Assembly (NCBI GenBank): GCA_036351435.1
Contig: JAZBPA010000413.1
Coordinates: forward strand, 1-6,205
Source of the DNA: JAAUQA01 sp036351435
Lineage (GTDB): Bacteria; Pseudomonadota; Gammaproteobacteria; Competibacterales; Competibacteraceae
Length of the DNA stretch: 6,205 nt
Direction of reading: 5' to 3'
Position numbers and translations under genes: made by a program
Shown: positions 1-6,055 of the stretch, piece after piece
How the letters are laid out: every line of letters starts with the position of its first letter
Numbering within the stretch: position 1 is the first letter of the stretch
Notes under the pieces: model-generated
Databases searched by the model: none
Seen by the model: the letters and a program-made list of their open reading frames with translations, nothing else
Told to the model about the DNA's origin: nothing

Positions 1-360
1 AACGTCAAGGGTATCCGCCGCCTGGGACTGCAGATCGACCGTCGCATCACGCTGTGTCGTTATTCGAAAAGGCGCCTCTTCCATGAGGCGCGTATACTCT
101 GCAGCAGCCTGGATATCGGAGGCCGCGGTCTTAAGGTTGTCCAGCGCCTTGCGGTAGAAGTCGAGGAGTCTTATCTTAACCTCATCTTCCAGTCCAGACG
201 TACCCTCCGTTTCGGCGACTTTAGCCTCCAGTTTCTTGACCGTCACCGATTCGGCTGGAAGCTTATCGGGTTTGTCGAACTCAGCCAGCAACAGCGGTGA
301 AACGAGGATCAACAAAGTGGCAGCAGCCAGAAGGCTTGGATACGAAGGTCGGCTTCTCAT
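1..360 (-). CDS. N-terminus of a probable MscS/MscK-type mechanosensitive channel (partial)
   Basis: The reverse strand reads open from an ATG at 360 to the left edge (120 codons, C-terminus missing). A signal peptide is visible: a basic start (MRSRPSYPS), a hydrophobic core at residues 10-24 and a likely cleavage after LLLA, before EFDKPDK. The mature part is charged and helical, with a pattern (VKKLEAKVAETEG at about 41-53, then DEVKIRLLDFYRKALDNLKTA, then an Ala-rich stretch and EEAP) that I associate with the periplasmic coiled-coil 'MscS porin' region of large KefA/MscK-like channels. The channel domain itself would lie outside the window, so the assignment rests on the N-terminus only. 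The start is supported by AAAAAAAGGA about 7 nt upstream and by the signal peptide directly after it. The same frame stays open for about 114 more codons upstream, which is treated separately. It is transcribed away from the tetR gene. A different secreted coiled-coil protein cannot be excluded. Confidence 0.7.
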   Translation of the reverse strand, partial: MRSRPSYPSLLAAATLLILVSPLLLAEFDKPDKLPAESVTVKKLEAKVAETEGTSGLEDEVKIRLLDFYRKALDNLKTAASDIQAAAEYTRLMEEAPFRITTQRDATVDLQSQAADTLDV

Positions 361-475
361 ACTAGTGTCCTTTTTTTGTAAATGAGTCAATGGAGCACAC
401 CGCTGCTGCTCTAGAAACTGCAAGCCCTTCGCTGTAAATCCTGACGACGCACGACGCTGCATCTTCCTGAATCGC

Positions 476-514
476 GGTTCACTTGCCATGTTCAATCCTG
501 TTGAACTTAGAACC
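476..514. repeat. Nested inverted repeats of a GGTTCAA-like half-site
   Basis: GTTCAA (490-495) and TTGAAC (501-506) form a perfect 6-bp inverted repeat around a 5-nt centre. They are nested inside GGTTC (476-480) and GAACC (510-514), a second inverted pair. This arrangement is typical of a dimer-binding operator or a tandem of two. The arms are not symmetric about a single centre (outer centre 495, inner 498), so two overlapping sites are more likely than one large palindrome. A link to the neighbouring TetR protein is inference. Confidence 0.4.
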
Positions 515-636
515 CTGTATGCCAAGCCCGCCATCAGCCCCATCTGCCCGAAGAAGAACACACAGATGCCTCTTTGGCCGTGGTGCTGTAGTACCTCAGT
601 TTCCCCGATGTGCAGTTTGCCGCGTACCAAGCTCCA

Positions 637-665
637 TTGAACCATCATCATTGCTAAGGGTTCAA
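637..665. repeat. Inverted repeat TTGAACC-N15-GGTTCAA
   Basis: TTGAACC (637-643) and GGTTCAA (659-665) are perfect 7-bp inverted arms around 15 nt. The arms carry the same half-site as the cluster at 476-514, but in the opposite orientation about their centre. The repeat sits just upstream of the tetR promoter. As RNA it could form a weak hairpin with a large loop. No uninterrupted T run follows, so a terminator is unlikely and an operator is the better guess. Confidence 0.4.
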
Positions 666-681
666 ATTTATTTCCCAAAAT

Positions 682-709
682 TTGACTGAACTGACATGAC
701 AATTATAAT
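682..709 (+). promoter_or_regulatory. Sigma-70 promoter for the TetR-family gene
   Basis: TTGACT (682-687) matches the -35 consensus at five of six bases. TATAAT (704-709) is a perfect -10 box, and the spacer is 16 bp. The expected transcription start is about 715-717. The ATG at 696 therefore lies inside the promoter and the ATG at 720 almost at the 5' end of the message. A CTGAAC sequence (one mismatch to TTGAAC) at 686-691 lies partly in the spacer and could be part of an operator. Confidence 0.6.
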
Positions 710-726
710 ATATAACACTATGTCAG
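691..726. repeat. Inverted repeat CTGACAT-N22-ATGTCAG straddling the -10 box
   Basis: CTGACAT (691-697) and ATGTCAG (720-726) are perfect 7-bp inverted arms on either side of the TATAAT box, the right arm overlapping the likely start codon of tetR. The placement would suit autorepression. The 22-nt gap is wide for a classical TetR operator, so this may be chance. Confidence 0.25.
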
Positions 727-1397
727 AAATCAATAAATCATCGCCCCCCATTAGGCTGGATCCAAAACCGGCTCTCAGGATCCAGAAATCCGAACTCACA
801 CGCACGGCAATTCTCAATGCCGGGTTGGAATTCGTTTGGTCGCATCCGTTTCGTGACATGACTGTCAACTCGCTGATGGCTTCGACAGGCTTGAGCCGCT
901 CCGCGTTTTATCAGTACTTCAAAGACCTGCACGATCTGATGCAAGCCTTGCTGGATATGCTGAGGGACGAGGTCTTTGCTGTTACCGGGCCATGGTTCCA
1001 GGGCAACGGCGATCCCATCGCTTTACTGAATGAATCCCTGGCAGGTCTGGTTGATGTCTGTTACAGGCTAGGCCCTATCTTGAAGGCCACTGACGATGCT
1101 GCTGCCAGCGACGAGCTATTGGAGAAGGCCTGGAACCTCTTCAAAAAGCAGTTTGATGATGCGGTTACTGCTCGCATAGAGGCCGACCAGGAGCAGGGCC
1201 TGATCACGAATTTTGATGCACGGCCCGTCGCGATAGCACTCAACCGCCTTGATGCCTATACGCTTATTGAAGCCTTTGGGCAGCGGCCAAGGAGCAAAAA
1301 GGAGCCAGTTCTCGAAGCGTTGACAAGAACCTGGGTTTCCACGCTTTATGGTAGTGAATTAGTTGGTAACAAAAGGTCTGGGCTGGTTCGGACGTAA
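720..1397 (+). CDS. TetR/AcrR-family transcriptional regulator
   Basis: This is a 225-residue protein of normal TetR-family length. An N-terminal three-helix DNA-binding domain spans about residues 24-75: TRTAILNAGLEFVW, then MTVNSLMASTGLSRSAFYQYF, where GLSRSAFYQYF holds the recognition helix and the usual aromatic end before the FKD turn. The remaining helical C-terminal part is the ligand-binding and dimerisation domain, whose ligand cannot be read from sequence. A start at 696 would add eight residues (MTIIIYNT), but that ATG lies inside the predicted promoter and neither start has a Shine-Dalgarno sequence. I prefer 720, which implies a nearly leaderless mRNA. The gene lies 66 nt before a co-directional exported-protein gene and divergent from a channel-like gene. 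Repression of one or both, and of itself, is the natural inference. Confidence 0.9.
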   Translation: MSEINKSSPPIRLDPKPALRIQKSELTRTAILNAGLEFVWSHPFRDMTVNSLMASTGLSRSAFYQYFKDLHDLMQALLDMLRDEVFAVTGPWFQGNGDPIALLNESLAGLVDVCYRLGPILKATDDAAASDELLEKAWNLFKKQFDDAVTARIEADQEQGLITNFDARPVAIALNRLDAYTLIEAFGQRPRSKKEPVLEALTRTWVSTLYGSELVGNKRSGLVRT

Positions 1398-1463
1398 GTC
1401 AAAGAGAGCGCTAGCGATGACCTACGAGAGAGTATACGAAAATAGAATGGAGAGGGTTATTTA
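1398..1463 (+). promoter_or_regulatory. Short gap with small palindromes and ribosome binding site
   Basis: The gap between tetR and the first DUF1254 gene holds a perfect 8-bp palindrome CGCTAGCG (1409-1416), a 6-bp palindrome GTATAC (1432-1437), a -10-like TAGAAT (1443-1448) with no good -35 at proper distance, and a strong Shine-Dalgarno GGAGAGGG (1449-1456) 7 nt before the ATG. No terminator is seen after tetR, so read-through from the tetR promoter is plausible. The palindromes may be operator half-sites or chance. Confidence 0.3.
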
Positions 1464-3032
1464 ATGAACAATGTAGTCAGATCTATGGCGCATTTGCTTG
1501 AAAGGCGGATGAACAATCAACTCATCAAGATGTGTCTAATCTTTGTCGCTGCGCAAATCATGTGCATGCCCGCAAGTGCCGAGGTGACTAAGGAGACACT
1601 GGATTCAATATCAACACCAGACCAGGTGAACACTTCAATCGGTGTGCTGAATTTCTTTGATGGTGCGCCGCGCCCTGAAACCGCAGAAAGGGTTTACGAC
1701 TACCTCGACACGATGCGCGGGGTAGATGCTTTTCTCAAGGGTATGCCGGGTGCCTCGCTCGATGCTTTAATCAAAGGAAACCATGAGCTCGGTGCTGTAC
1801 AGGCACATCAGGTAGTGATTTTCGACAAGCTAATGGATTCCAATTCCCTGTTTCTAACAGGCAATACCTCCACCATGTATGTGATACCTACTCTGGATCT
1901 TGAGCGTGATGGCCCGACTGTACTGGAAGCGCCACCTGGTATGCTCGGTGCATTTAATGATGCCTGGTTCCGCTATATGCAGGACATTGGGCCGGCAGGA
2001 CCAGATAAGGGTAAAGGTGGTAAGTACCTGGTTTTACCACCGGAATATGAAGGCGAAGTACCTGACGGCTATTTCGCTGTACCCTCCAAAACATACCGAG
2101 TGTGGGTATTTATGCGCGCCTCAATCGCCAAGGGTCTTGATGTAGCAGCGAAGGGTGTTAAAGACAACCTGCGTATCTACCCGCTTTCCAAAAAGGACAA
2201 CCAACCAAAGATGGAATACATCAGTGGCTCAGGGAAATCTTTTAATACTATCCATGCCAACGACTATAGCTTTTATAAACACTTGCATCACATCATCGAC
2301 GGAGAGCATATCGGTATGCTGGATCCAGAGACGCGCGGCTTGTTTGCCTCTGTAGGTATTGAAAAAGGAAAGCCCTTTTCTCCTGATGATCGCATGAAAA
2401 TAATCTTACAAGATGCCATTAAGATCGCTAATGCAGCTGCAAGATCGATTGTCTGGTATCCGCGCGTTGATGGGAACATGAAGGGCGCTGAAATTTATCC
2501 GGATTCTCACAGCGCCTGGACGATGGGTTTTGTTGATAAAAATGTGTTTTTCAATGGTAAAGACGGGCAGACAATGAATTCGGATGCCCGGGTTCTGTTT
2601 CATTATCCATACACTGCTGTCACGCCTGCGATGGCGCTAACCAAAGCCGGCGCTGGATCCGATTATGGCATCGCTTATGTGGATTCAAAAAAGCTGCCGT
2701 TTGACGGCTCCAGGAATTACAAGCTACGTCTGCCACCGAATCCTCCAGCCAAGGCTTTTTGGGCACTAACAATGTATGACAATCAGACCCGCTCACAGCT
2801 GCAGACCAGCCAGAAGTTTCCGACCGTCGGCAGCCAAACCAAAGGTATTAAGCAGAACGCTGACGGTTCCTTCGACATCTACTTTGGACCGAAACCACCC
2901 AAAGGTTTTGAGAACAACTGGCTTGCAACCGTGCCGGGTAAAGGCTGGTTCGTTGCGCTGCGGATGTACGGACCGCTTGAGCCCTGGATCAACAAGACCT
3001 GGCGGCCGGGTGAAATCGAATTGGTGAAATAG
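1464..3032 (+). CDS. Exported DUF1254/DUF1214 domain protein, long form
   Basis: This 522-residue protein has no known catalytic role that I can name. A signal peptide core (IKMCLIFVAAQIM, about residues 21-33) leads to ASA|E cleavage after residue 39. The mature protein contains no cysteine. Residues about 75-240 correspond to the DUF1254 region (NTSTMYVIPTLDLERDGPTVLEAP; KTYRVWVFMRAS). Residues about 400-510 form the DUF1214 region (AKAFWALTMYDN, NADGSFDIYFGP, LATVPGKGWFVALRMYGP, then a terminal W-R-P-G-E). The start at 1464 has a strong Shine-Dalgarno but leaves a 15-residue extension before a second Met (1509) that begins a textbook signal peptide with poor Shine-Dalgarno spacing. The true start is therefore uncertain. 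Proteins of this type are probably periplasmic. It is followed after 51 nt by a shorter relative, suggesting a pair that works together. Confidence 0.88.
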   Translation: MNNVVRSMAHLLERRMNNQLIKMCLIFVAAQIMCMPASAEVTKETLDSISTPDQVNTSIGVLNFFDGAPRPETAERVYDYLDTMRGVDAFLKGMPGASLDALIKGNHELGAVQAHQVVIFDKLMDSNSLFLTGNTSTMYVIPTLDLERDGPTVLEAPPGMLGAFNDAWFRYMQDIGPAGPDKGKGGKYLVLPPEYEGEVPDGYFAVPSKTYRVWVFMRASIAKGLDVAAKGVKDNLRIYPLSKKDNQPKMEYISGSGKSFNTIHANDYSFYKHLHHIIDGEHIGMLDPETRGLFASVGIEKGKPFSPDDRMKIILQDAIKIANAAARSIVWYPRVDGNMKGAEIYPDSHSAWTMGFVDKNVFFNGKDGQTMNSDARVLFHYPYTAVTPAMALTKAGAGSDYGIAYVDSKKLPFDGSRNYKLRLPPNPPAKAFWALTMYDNQTRSQLQTSQKFPTVGSQTKGIKQNADGSFDIYFGPKPPKGFENNWLATVPGKGWFVALRMYGPLEPWINKTWRPGEIELVK

Positions 3033-3083
3033 TTGAGAGCTGAACAACGCCTAATAGTAAATATATTTAAAAAAGGATCAGAT

Positions 3084-4118
3084 ATGAAATCACAATCGAG
3101 ATTACAACGTACCTTGCAGGCATTGTTATCAACGTGTCTATTAATCTTTGCCCTGACATCGGTTTACGCTGCAGGTACTCCCAAGGTTACCGCCGAAAAC
3201 TATGTCCGTGCCGAGTCGGACTTTCAGATGAAAGGCTATATCAAGAGCTTCAACAACTTTGGCAAGTTGCACCATAGCCGCAAGCCCTACGACGTAAACA
3301 ATCAGATTACTATCAGGGGTAACCGGGACACGCTGTACTCATTTGGCGTGTGGGACCTGACTTCTCCGGTCACGATCACAATGCCGGATACCAAGGGACG
3401 CTATCAGTCCTTGATGATTGTGAGTCAGGATCATTCGATCTGGGGACTCTATGGTCCCAAGACCGGCACATTGACAGAAGAAAAGGTCGGAACGCGATAT
3501 GTGTTACTGACCGTTCGAACCTTTGCGGATCCGAATGACGAGGAAGACATGAAAGAGGCGTTTCGACTTCAGGATGCCGTCGTCGTCAAGCAGGCGGATA
3601 TCGGAAAGTTTGAGGTGCCCGACTGGAAGAAGGACGAGGTGGAGAAGATGCGGGAGACGATCAACGTGGTCGCCTCGACGGTTACGGACTCTTCAAAACT
3701 GTTTGGCAAGAAAGAGGAGCTGGACCCGGTCTACTGGATGCTGGGTGCCGCACTCGGCTGGGGCGGGTTGCCGGCAGATGCGGCCACTTATGTGAACGTG
3801 GTCCCCGAGAAGAACGATGGCAAGACGCCCTACACCCTCACCGTGAAGGACGTGCCGGTGGATGCTTTCTGGTCGGTGACCCTTTACGACGACAAGGGCT
3901 TGATGCCGGTCAATAAATACAACGCCTACTCCTTTAATAATGTTACTGCCAAAAAGGCTAAAGACGGCAGTATTACAATTCATTTTGGCGGAGATCCCAA
4001 GGCAGACAATTTCCTGCCGATCGTACCGGGATGGAATTACATCGCCAGGCTGTACCGGCCGCAGAAGGCGGTCCTGGACGGAAGCTGGACATTTCCGGAT
4101 CCGCAGCCGGTTAAATGA
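3084..4118 (+). CDS. Exported DUF1254/DUF1214 domain protein, short form
   Basis: This 344-residue protein has a clear signal peptide: basic n-region MKSQSRLQR, hydrophobic core about 11-26, cleavage VYA|A after residue 29. The mature protein has no cysteine. A compact DUF1254 part (about 45-170) carries the characteristic NRDTLYSFGVWDL, VTITMPDTKGRYQSL and QDHSIWGLYG runs. The DUF1214 part (about 232-335) carries DAFWSVTLYDD, KDGSITIHFGG, LPIVPGWNYIARLYRP and ends with W-TFPDPQPVK. The C-terminal motifs align with those of the upstream gene, so the two are distant paralogues. The ATG at 3084 has AGGA 6 nt upstream. An upstream in-frame TTG at 3033 abuts the previous stop but has no ribosome site and would spoil the signal peptide. 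The second half of the gene is richer in G+C than the first. Function unknown; probably periplasmic. Confidence 0.88.
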   Translation: MKSQSRLQRTLQALLSTCLLIFALTSVYAAGTPKVTAENYVRAESDFQMKGYIKSFNNFGKLHHSRKPYDVNNQITIRGNRDTLYSFGVWDLTSPVTITMPDTKGRYQSLMIVSQDHSIWGLYGPKTGTLTEEKVGTRYVLLTVRTFADPNDEEDMKEAFRLQDAVVVKQADIGKFEVPDWKKDEVEKMRETINVVASTVTDSSKLFGKKEELDPVYWMLGAALGWGGLPADAATYVNVVPEKNDGKTPYTLTVKDVPVDAFWSVTLYDDKGLMPVNKYNAYSFNNVTAKKAKDGSITIHFGGDPKADNFLPIVPGWNYIARLYRPQKAVLDGSWTFPDPQPVK

Positions 4119-4119
4119 A

Positions 4120-4133
4120 ATGTGCATGCGCAT
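4120..4133. repeat. Imperfect palindrome after the short DUF1254/DUF1214 gene
   Basis: ATGTGCATGCGCAT matches its own reverse complement at 12 of 14 positions and lies directly behind the stop codon at 4116-4118, in the 105-nt gap before the channel gene. It lacks a T tract, so it is not a terminator. It could be a protein-binding site, an mRNA processing hairpin or chance. Confidence 0.2.
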
Positions 4134-4223
4134 AGAGAATTTAACGCCTCTATTTGTGAACGCTAATACGATTAAAGTTTTGGCTGCCGCCTGGTTTGGT
4201 CTCATGAAAGGAGAGTCGTTATA

Positions 4224-5930
4224 ATGTTAGCCACTTCATGCAATTCTGAAGCAACTCAGCCATTCCGCAGTGTGAGTAAGTTTGCCTTACCAGATGCATA
4301 TAGGCTCATGCGATTTTTATTACTCGTTATCACCTTGTTGCTGCCTGCGGTTGTTTGCTCGCAATCCCAGACCGAAATCAAGGACGCCCAACCATCCGGC
4401 AGCTTCAACGTAATGGAAACGGCCCCGGTAGTGGTTAACGGCAGGGTGCAGTTTTATGTAATCGGCGTATCGGCTTACCCGGCCAAACGCCGAGCACAAG
4501 AGATCGCTCAGCGCATTAAGGCGTTGGCACAAGATTCGACGTTTGATCCCAAGACACTTCGGATCAAAGATAGTGGCACCTATCACCAGATCTTTCCGGG
4601 TGAGGGTGGTAATGCGGTCTTATCGGTACTAGAAGCGGATGCCGATACCGAAGGGATTGACCGGACGGTGCTTGCCGAGACCCTACGAACTAGAATTGCC
4701 GAGTCCATCAAGGATTACCGACATGACCGCAAGCCGGCCGTATTGACAAGAAACGCACTGTATTTGCTCGGAAGCATGTTCGTGCTGGTCGGGCTTTTGT
4801 TCGGCGTATTGTGGGGCTTTCGCCGTGTAGAAAGATTTCTGGAACCTCGCGTCAAGCGCCGTATACAGGACCTTGAAACGCGATCTAAACGTATCTTGCG
4901 GGGAGAACAGCTCTGGGGTCTCTTGCATAGTGCACTACGGTTATTGCAGGCACTGATCGTTTTATTACTCATTTACTTATTCGCTAATTTTGCGCTGAGT
5001 TTGTTTCCGCAGACGCGCTACACCGCCCATACATTGTTCCAATTCCTGTTAGCACCCCTTAGTAAAATGGGTGATGCCGTCATCAATTTTATACCAAACC
5101 TGGTATTTCTGGTGGTATTGTTTTTTATCACCCGTTATGCGTTGAAATTAGCCCGTGGGGTATTTGCAGCAGTAGAGAATAAGCGTCTGCAGATCAAGGG
5201 CTTCGAGACCGACTGGGCGTGGCCAACCTATCGTATCGTGCGCTTGGGGATTATCATCTTTGTGTTAGTGATCGCGTATCCATTTATTCCAGGCTCTGAT
5301 TCTGCGGCCTTCAAAGGGGTTTCAGTTCTGTTAGGGGTACTGTTTTCTCTCGGTTCCACTTCCGTGATCTCCAACGTGATCGCTGGGTACACCATGACCT
5401 ACCGGCGTGCCTTCAGAATTGGTGACCGGGTCAAGATTGGTGACACCGTAGGTGATGTCATGGAAATGCGCGTATTGGTCACCCATTTAAAGACACCGAA
5501 AAATGAAGAGGTGGTGATCCCGAATTCAACCATCCTTAACGGCGAAGTGACCAACTACAGCACCATGGCCCGGGACCAGGGATTGATCCTGCATACCACG
5601 GTTGGCATCGGTTACGAGGTACCGTGGCGGCAGGTAGAGGCGATGCTGTTACTGGCCGCCGAACGCACGCAGGATCTTCTCAAAGAACCCAAGCCGTTCA
5701 TACGGCAGAAATCATTGGCGGACTATGCAGTGAACTACGAACTCAATGCCTATTGTAAAGATGCCTCGCGAATGGTTGAGCTGTACACAGAGATGCACCG
5801 CAACATCCAGGACGTGTTCAATGAATATGGTGTACAAATCATGACACCGGCTTACCGGGCGGATACAAAGGAACCAAAGATAGTCCCAAAAGAGCAGTGG
5901 TACACTCCGCCAGCAACCGAGCTGGAATAA
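4224..5930 (+). CDS. MscS-family mechanosensitive ion channel
   Basis: This 568-residue inner-membrane channel would open under membrane tension to release solutes during hypo-osmotic shock. In order: a hydrophobic signal segment (about 29-46), a periplasmic domain (about 60-168, with VVVNGRVQFYVIGVSAYPAKRRA), and membrane helices near 176-198, 238-260, 285-308 and 336-356. The Gly/Ala/Ser-lined pore helix follows at about 362-391 (GVLFSLGSTSVISNVIAG). The MscS beta domain (about 393-446) has FRIGDRVKIGDTVGDV and the hallmark VVIPNSTILNGEVTNYS, and a cytoplasmic alpha/beta domain runs to about 545. The layout matches larger MscS homologues rather than E. coli MscS, which has three helices. 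The ATG at 4224 has a strong AAAGGAGAG, but a Met at 4308 (residue 29) directly precedes the signal segment, so the N-terminus is uncertain. It lies 105 nt after the DUF1254/DUF1214 pair in the same direction. Confidence 0.93.
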   Translation: MLATSCNSEATQPFRSVSKFALPDAYRLMRFLLLVITLLLPAVVCSQSQTEIKDAQPSGSFNVMETAPVVVNGRVQFYVIGVSAYPAKRRAQEIAQRIKALAQDSTFDPKTLRIKDSGTYHQIFPGEGGNAVLSVLEADADTEGIDRTVLAETLRTRIAESIKDYRHDRKPAVLTRNALYLLGSMFVLVGLLFGVLWGFRRVERFLEPRVKRRIQDLETRSKRILRGEQLWGLLHSALRLLQALIVLLLIYLFANFALSLFPQTRYTAHTLFQFLLAPLSKMGDAVINFIPNLVFLVVLFFITRYALKLARGVFAAVENKRLQIKGFETDWAWPTYRIVRLGIIIFVLVIAYPFIPGSDSAAFKGVSVLLGVLFSLGSTSVISNVIAGYTMTYRRAFRIGDRVKIGDTVGDVMEMRVLVTHLKTPKNEEVVIPNSTILNGEVTNYSTMARDQGLILHTTVGIGYEVPWRQVEAMLLLAAERTQDLLKEPKPFIRQKSLADYAVNYELNAYCKDASRMVELYTEMHRNIQDVFNEYGVQIMTPAYRADTKEPKIVPKEQWYTPPATELE

Positions 5931-6016
5931 GCCTCTGGAGCGTAGAGTGATCAGAAGTACCGACAACCCAAGGAAGAGCGTAGCGGTTAAATTGAGTGGC
6001 AGCGCAAACGAATCAC

Positions 6017-6034
6017 TACCTTATCAAAAAGGTA
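6017..6034 (+). repeat. Small hairpin upstream of the lipoprotein gene
   Basis: TACCTT (6017-6022) and AAGGTA (6029-6034) form a 6-bp stem with a 6-nt loop. There is no following T tract. It lies about 10 nt before the AGGTGA ribosome site of the lipoprotein gene and could influence its translation or mRNA stability, or be chance. The rest of the gap 5931-6055 shows nothing clear, apart from an 8-nt direct repeat GAGCGTAG at 5938 and 5976. Confidence 0.25.
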
Positions 6035-6055
6035 ACATTCAAAAGGTGAAGAGTT

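Larger units (their letters stand above)
361..719. promoter_or_regulatory. Divergent intergenic region between channel-like gene and tetR
   Basis: About 360 bases separate the two divergent starts. The leftward gene has its ribosome binding site at roughly 368-374 (AGGA on the minus strand). I do not see a good -35/-10 pair for the leftward gene. The rightward regulator has a strong promoter at 682-709. Between 476 and 665 lie repeated GGTTCAA/TTGAACC-like half-sites, listed separately. No tRNA, rRNA or convincing protein gene is seen on the plus strand. On the minus strand the frame of the leftward gene happens to be open as far as the TAA at 703-705. Confidence 0.6.

Noticed and set aside
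651..680. GGTTCAAAT resembling a tRNA T-loop
   Set aside because: The flanking bases do not pair as a T-arm, and no acceptor, D or anticodon arms can be drawn around it.
483..689. Plus-strand open frame of 68 codons in the divergent intergenic region
   Set aside because: It has no ribosome binding site and a low-complexity Pro/Ser/Arg/Cys-rich product. It overlaps the half-site cluster and the tetR promoter, and resembles no protein I recognise.
3033..3083. TTG start at 3033 for the short DUF1254/DUF1214 gene
   Set aside because: It lacks a ribosome site and would add 17 residues before a complete signal peptide. The ATG at 3084 has AGGA at proper spacing.
4140..4172. Possible separate promoter for the channel gene (TTTAAC, TAATAC or TACGAT)
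   Set aside because: The -35 match is only three of six bases, and the better -10 match has a spacer of about 21 bp. This is too weak to call.
3693..4205. Minus-strand open frame of 170 codons opposite the end of the short DUF1254/DUF1214 gene
   Set aside because: It lies antisense to a well-supported gene in its G+C-rich half, has no ribosome site and shows no recognisable domains. It is best explained as a shadow frame.
4341..4365. Lipobox in the channel signal segment (AVVC, Cys45)
   Set aside because: The residue before Cys is Val rather than Gly, Ala or Ser, so lipid modification is unlikely. Cleavage after VCS is a more plausible alternative.
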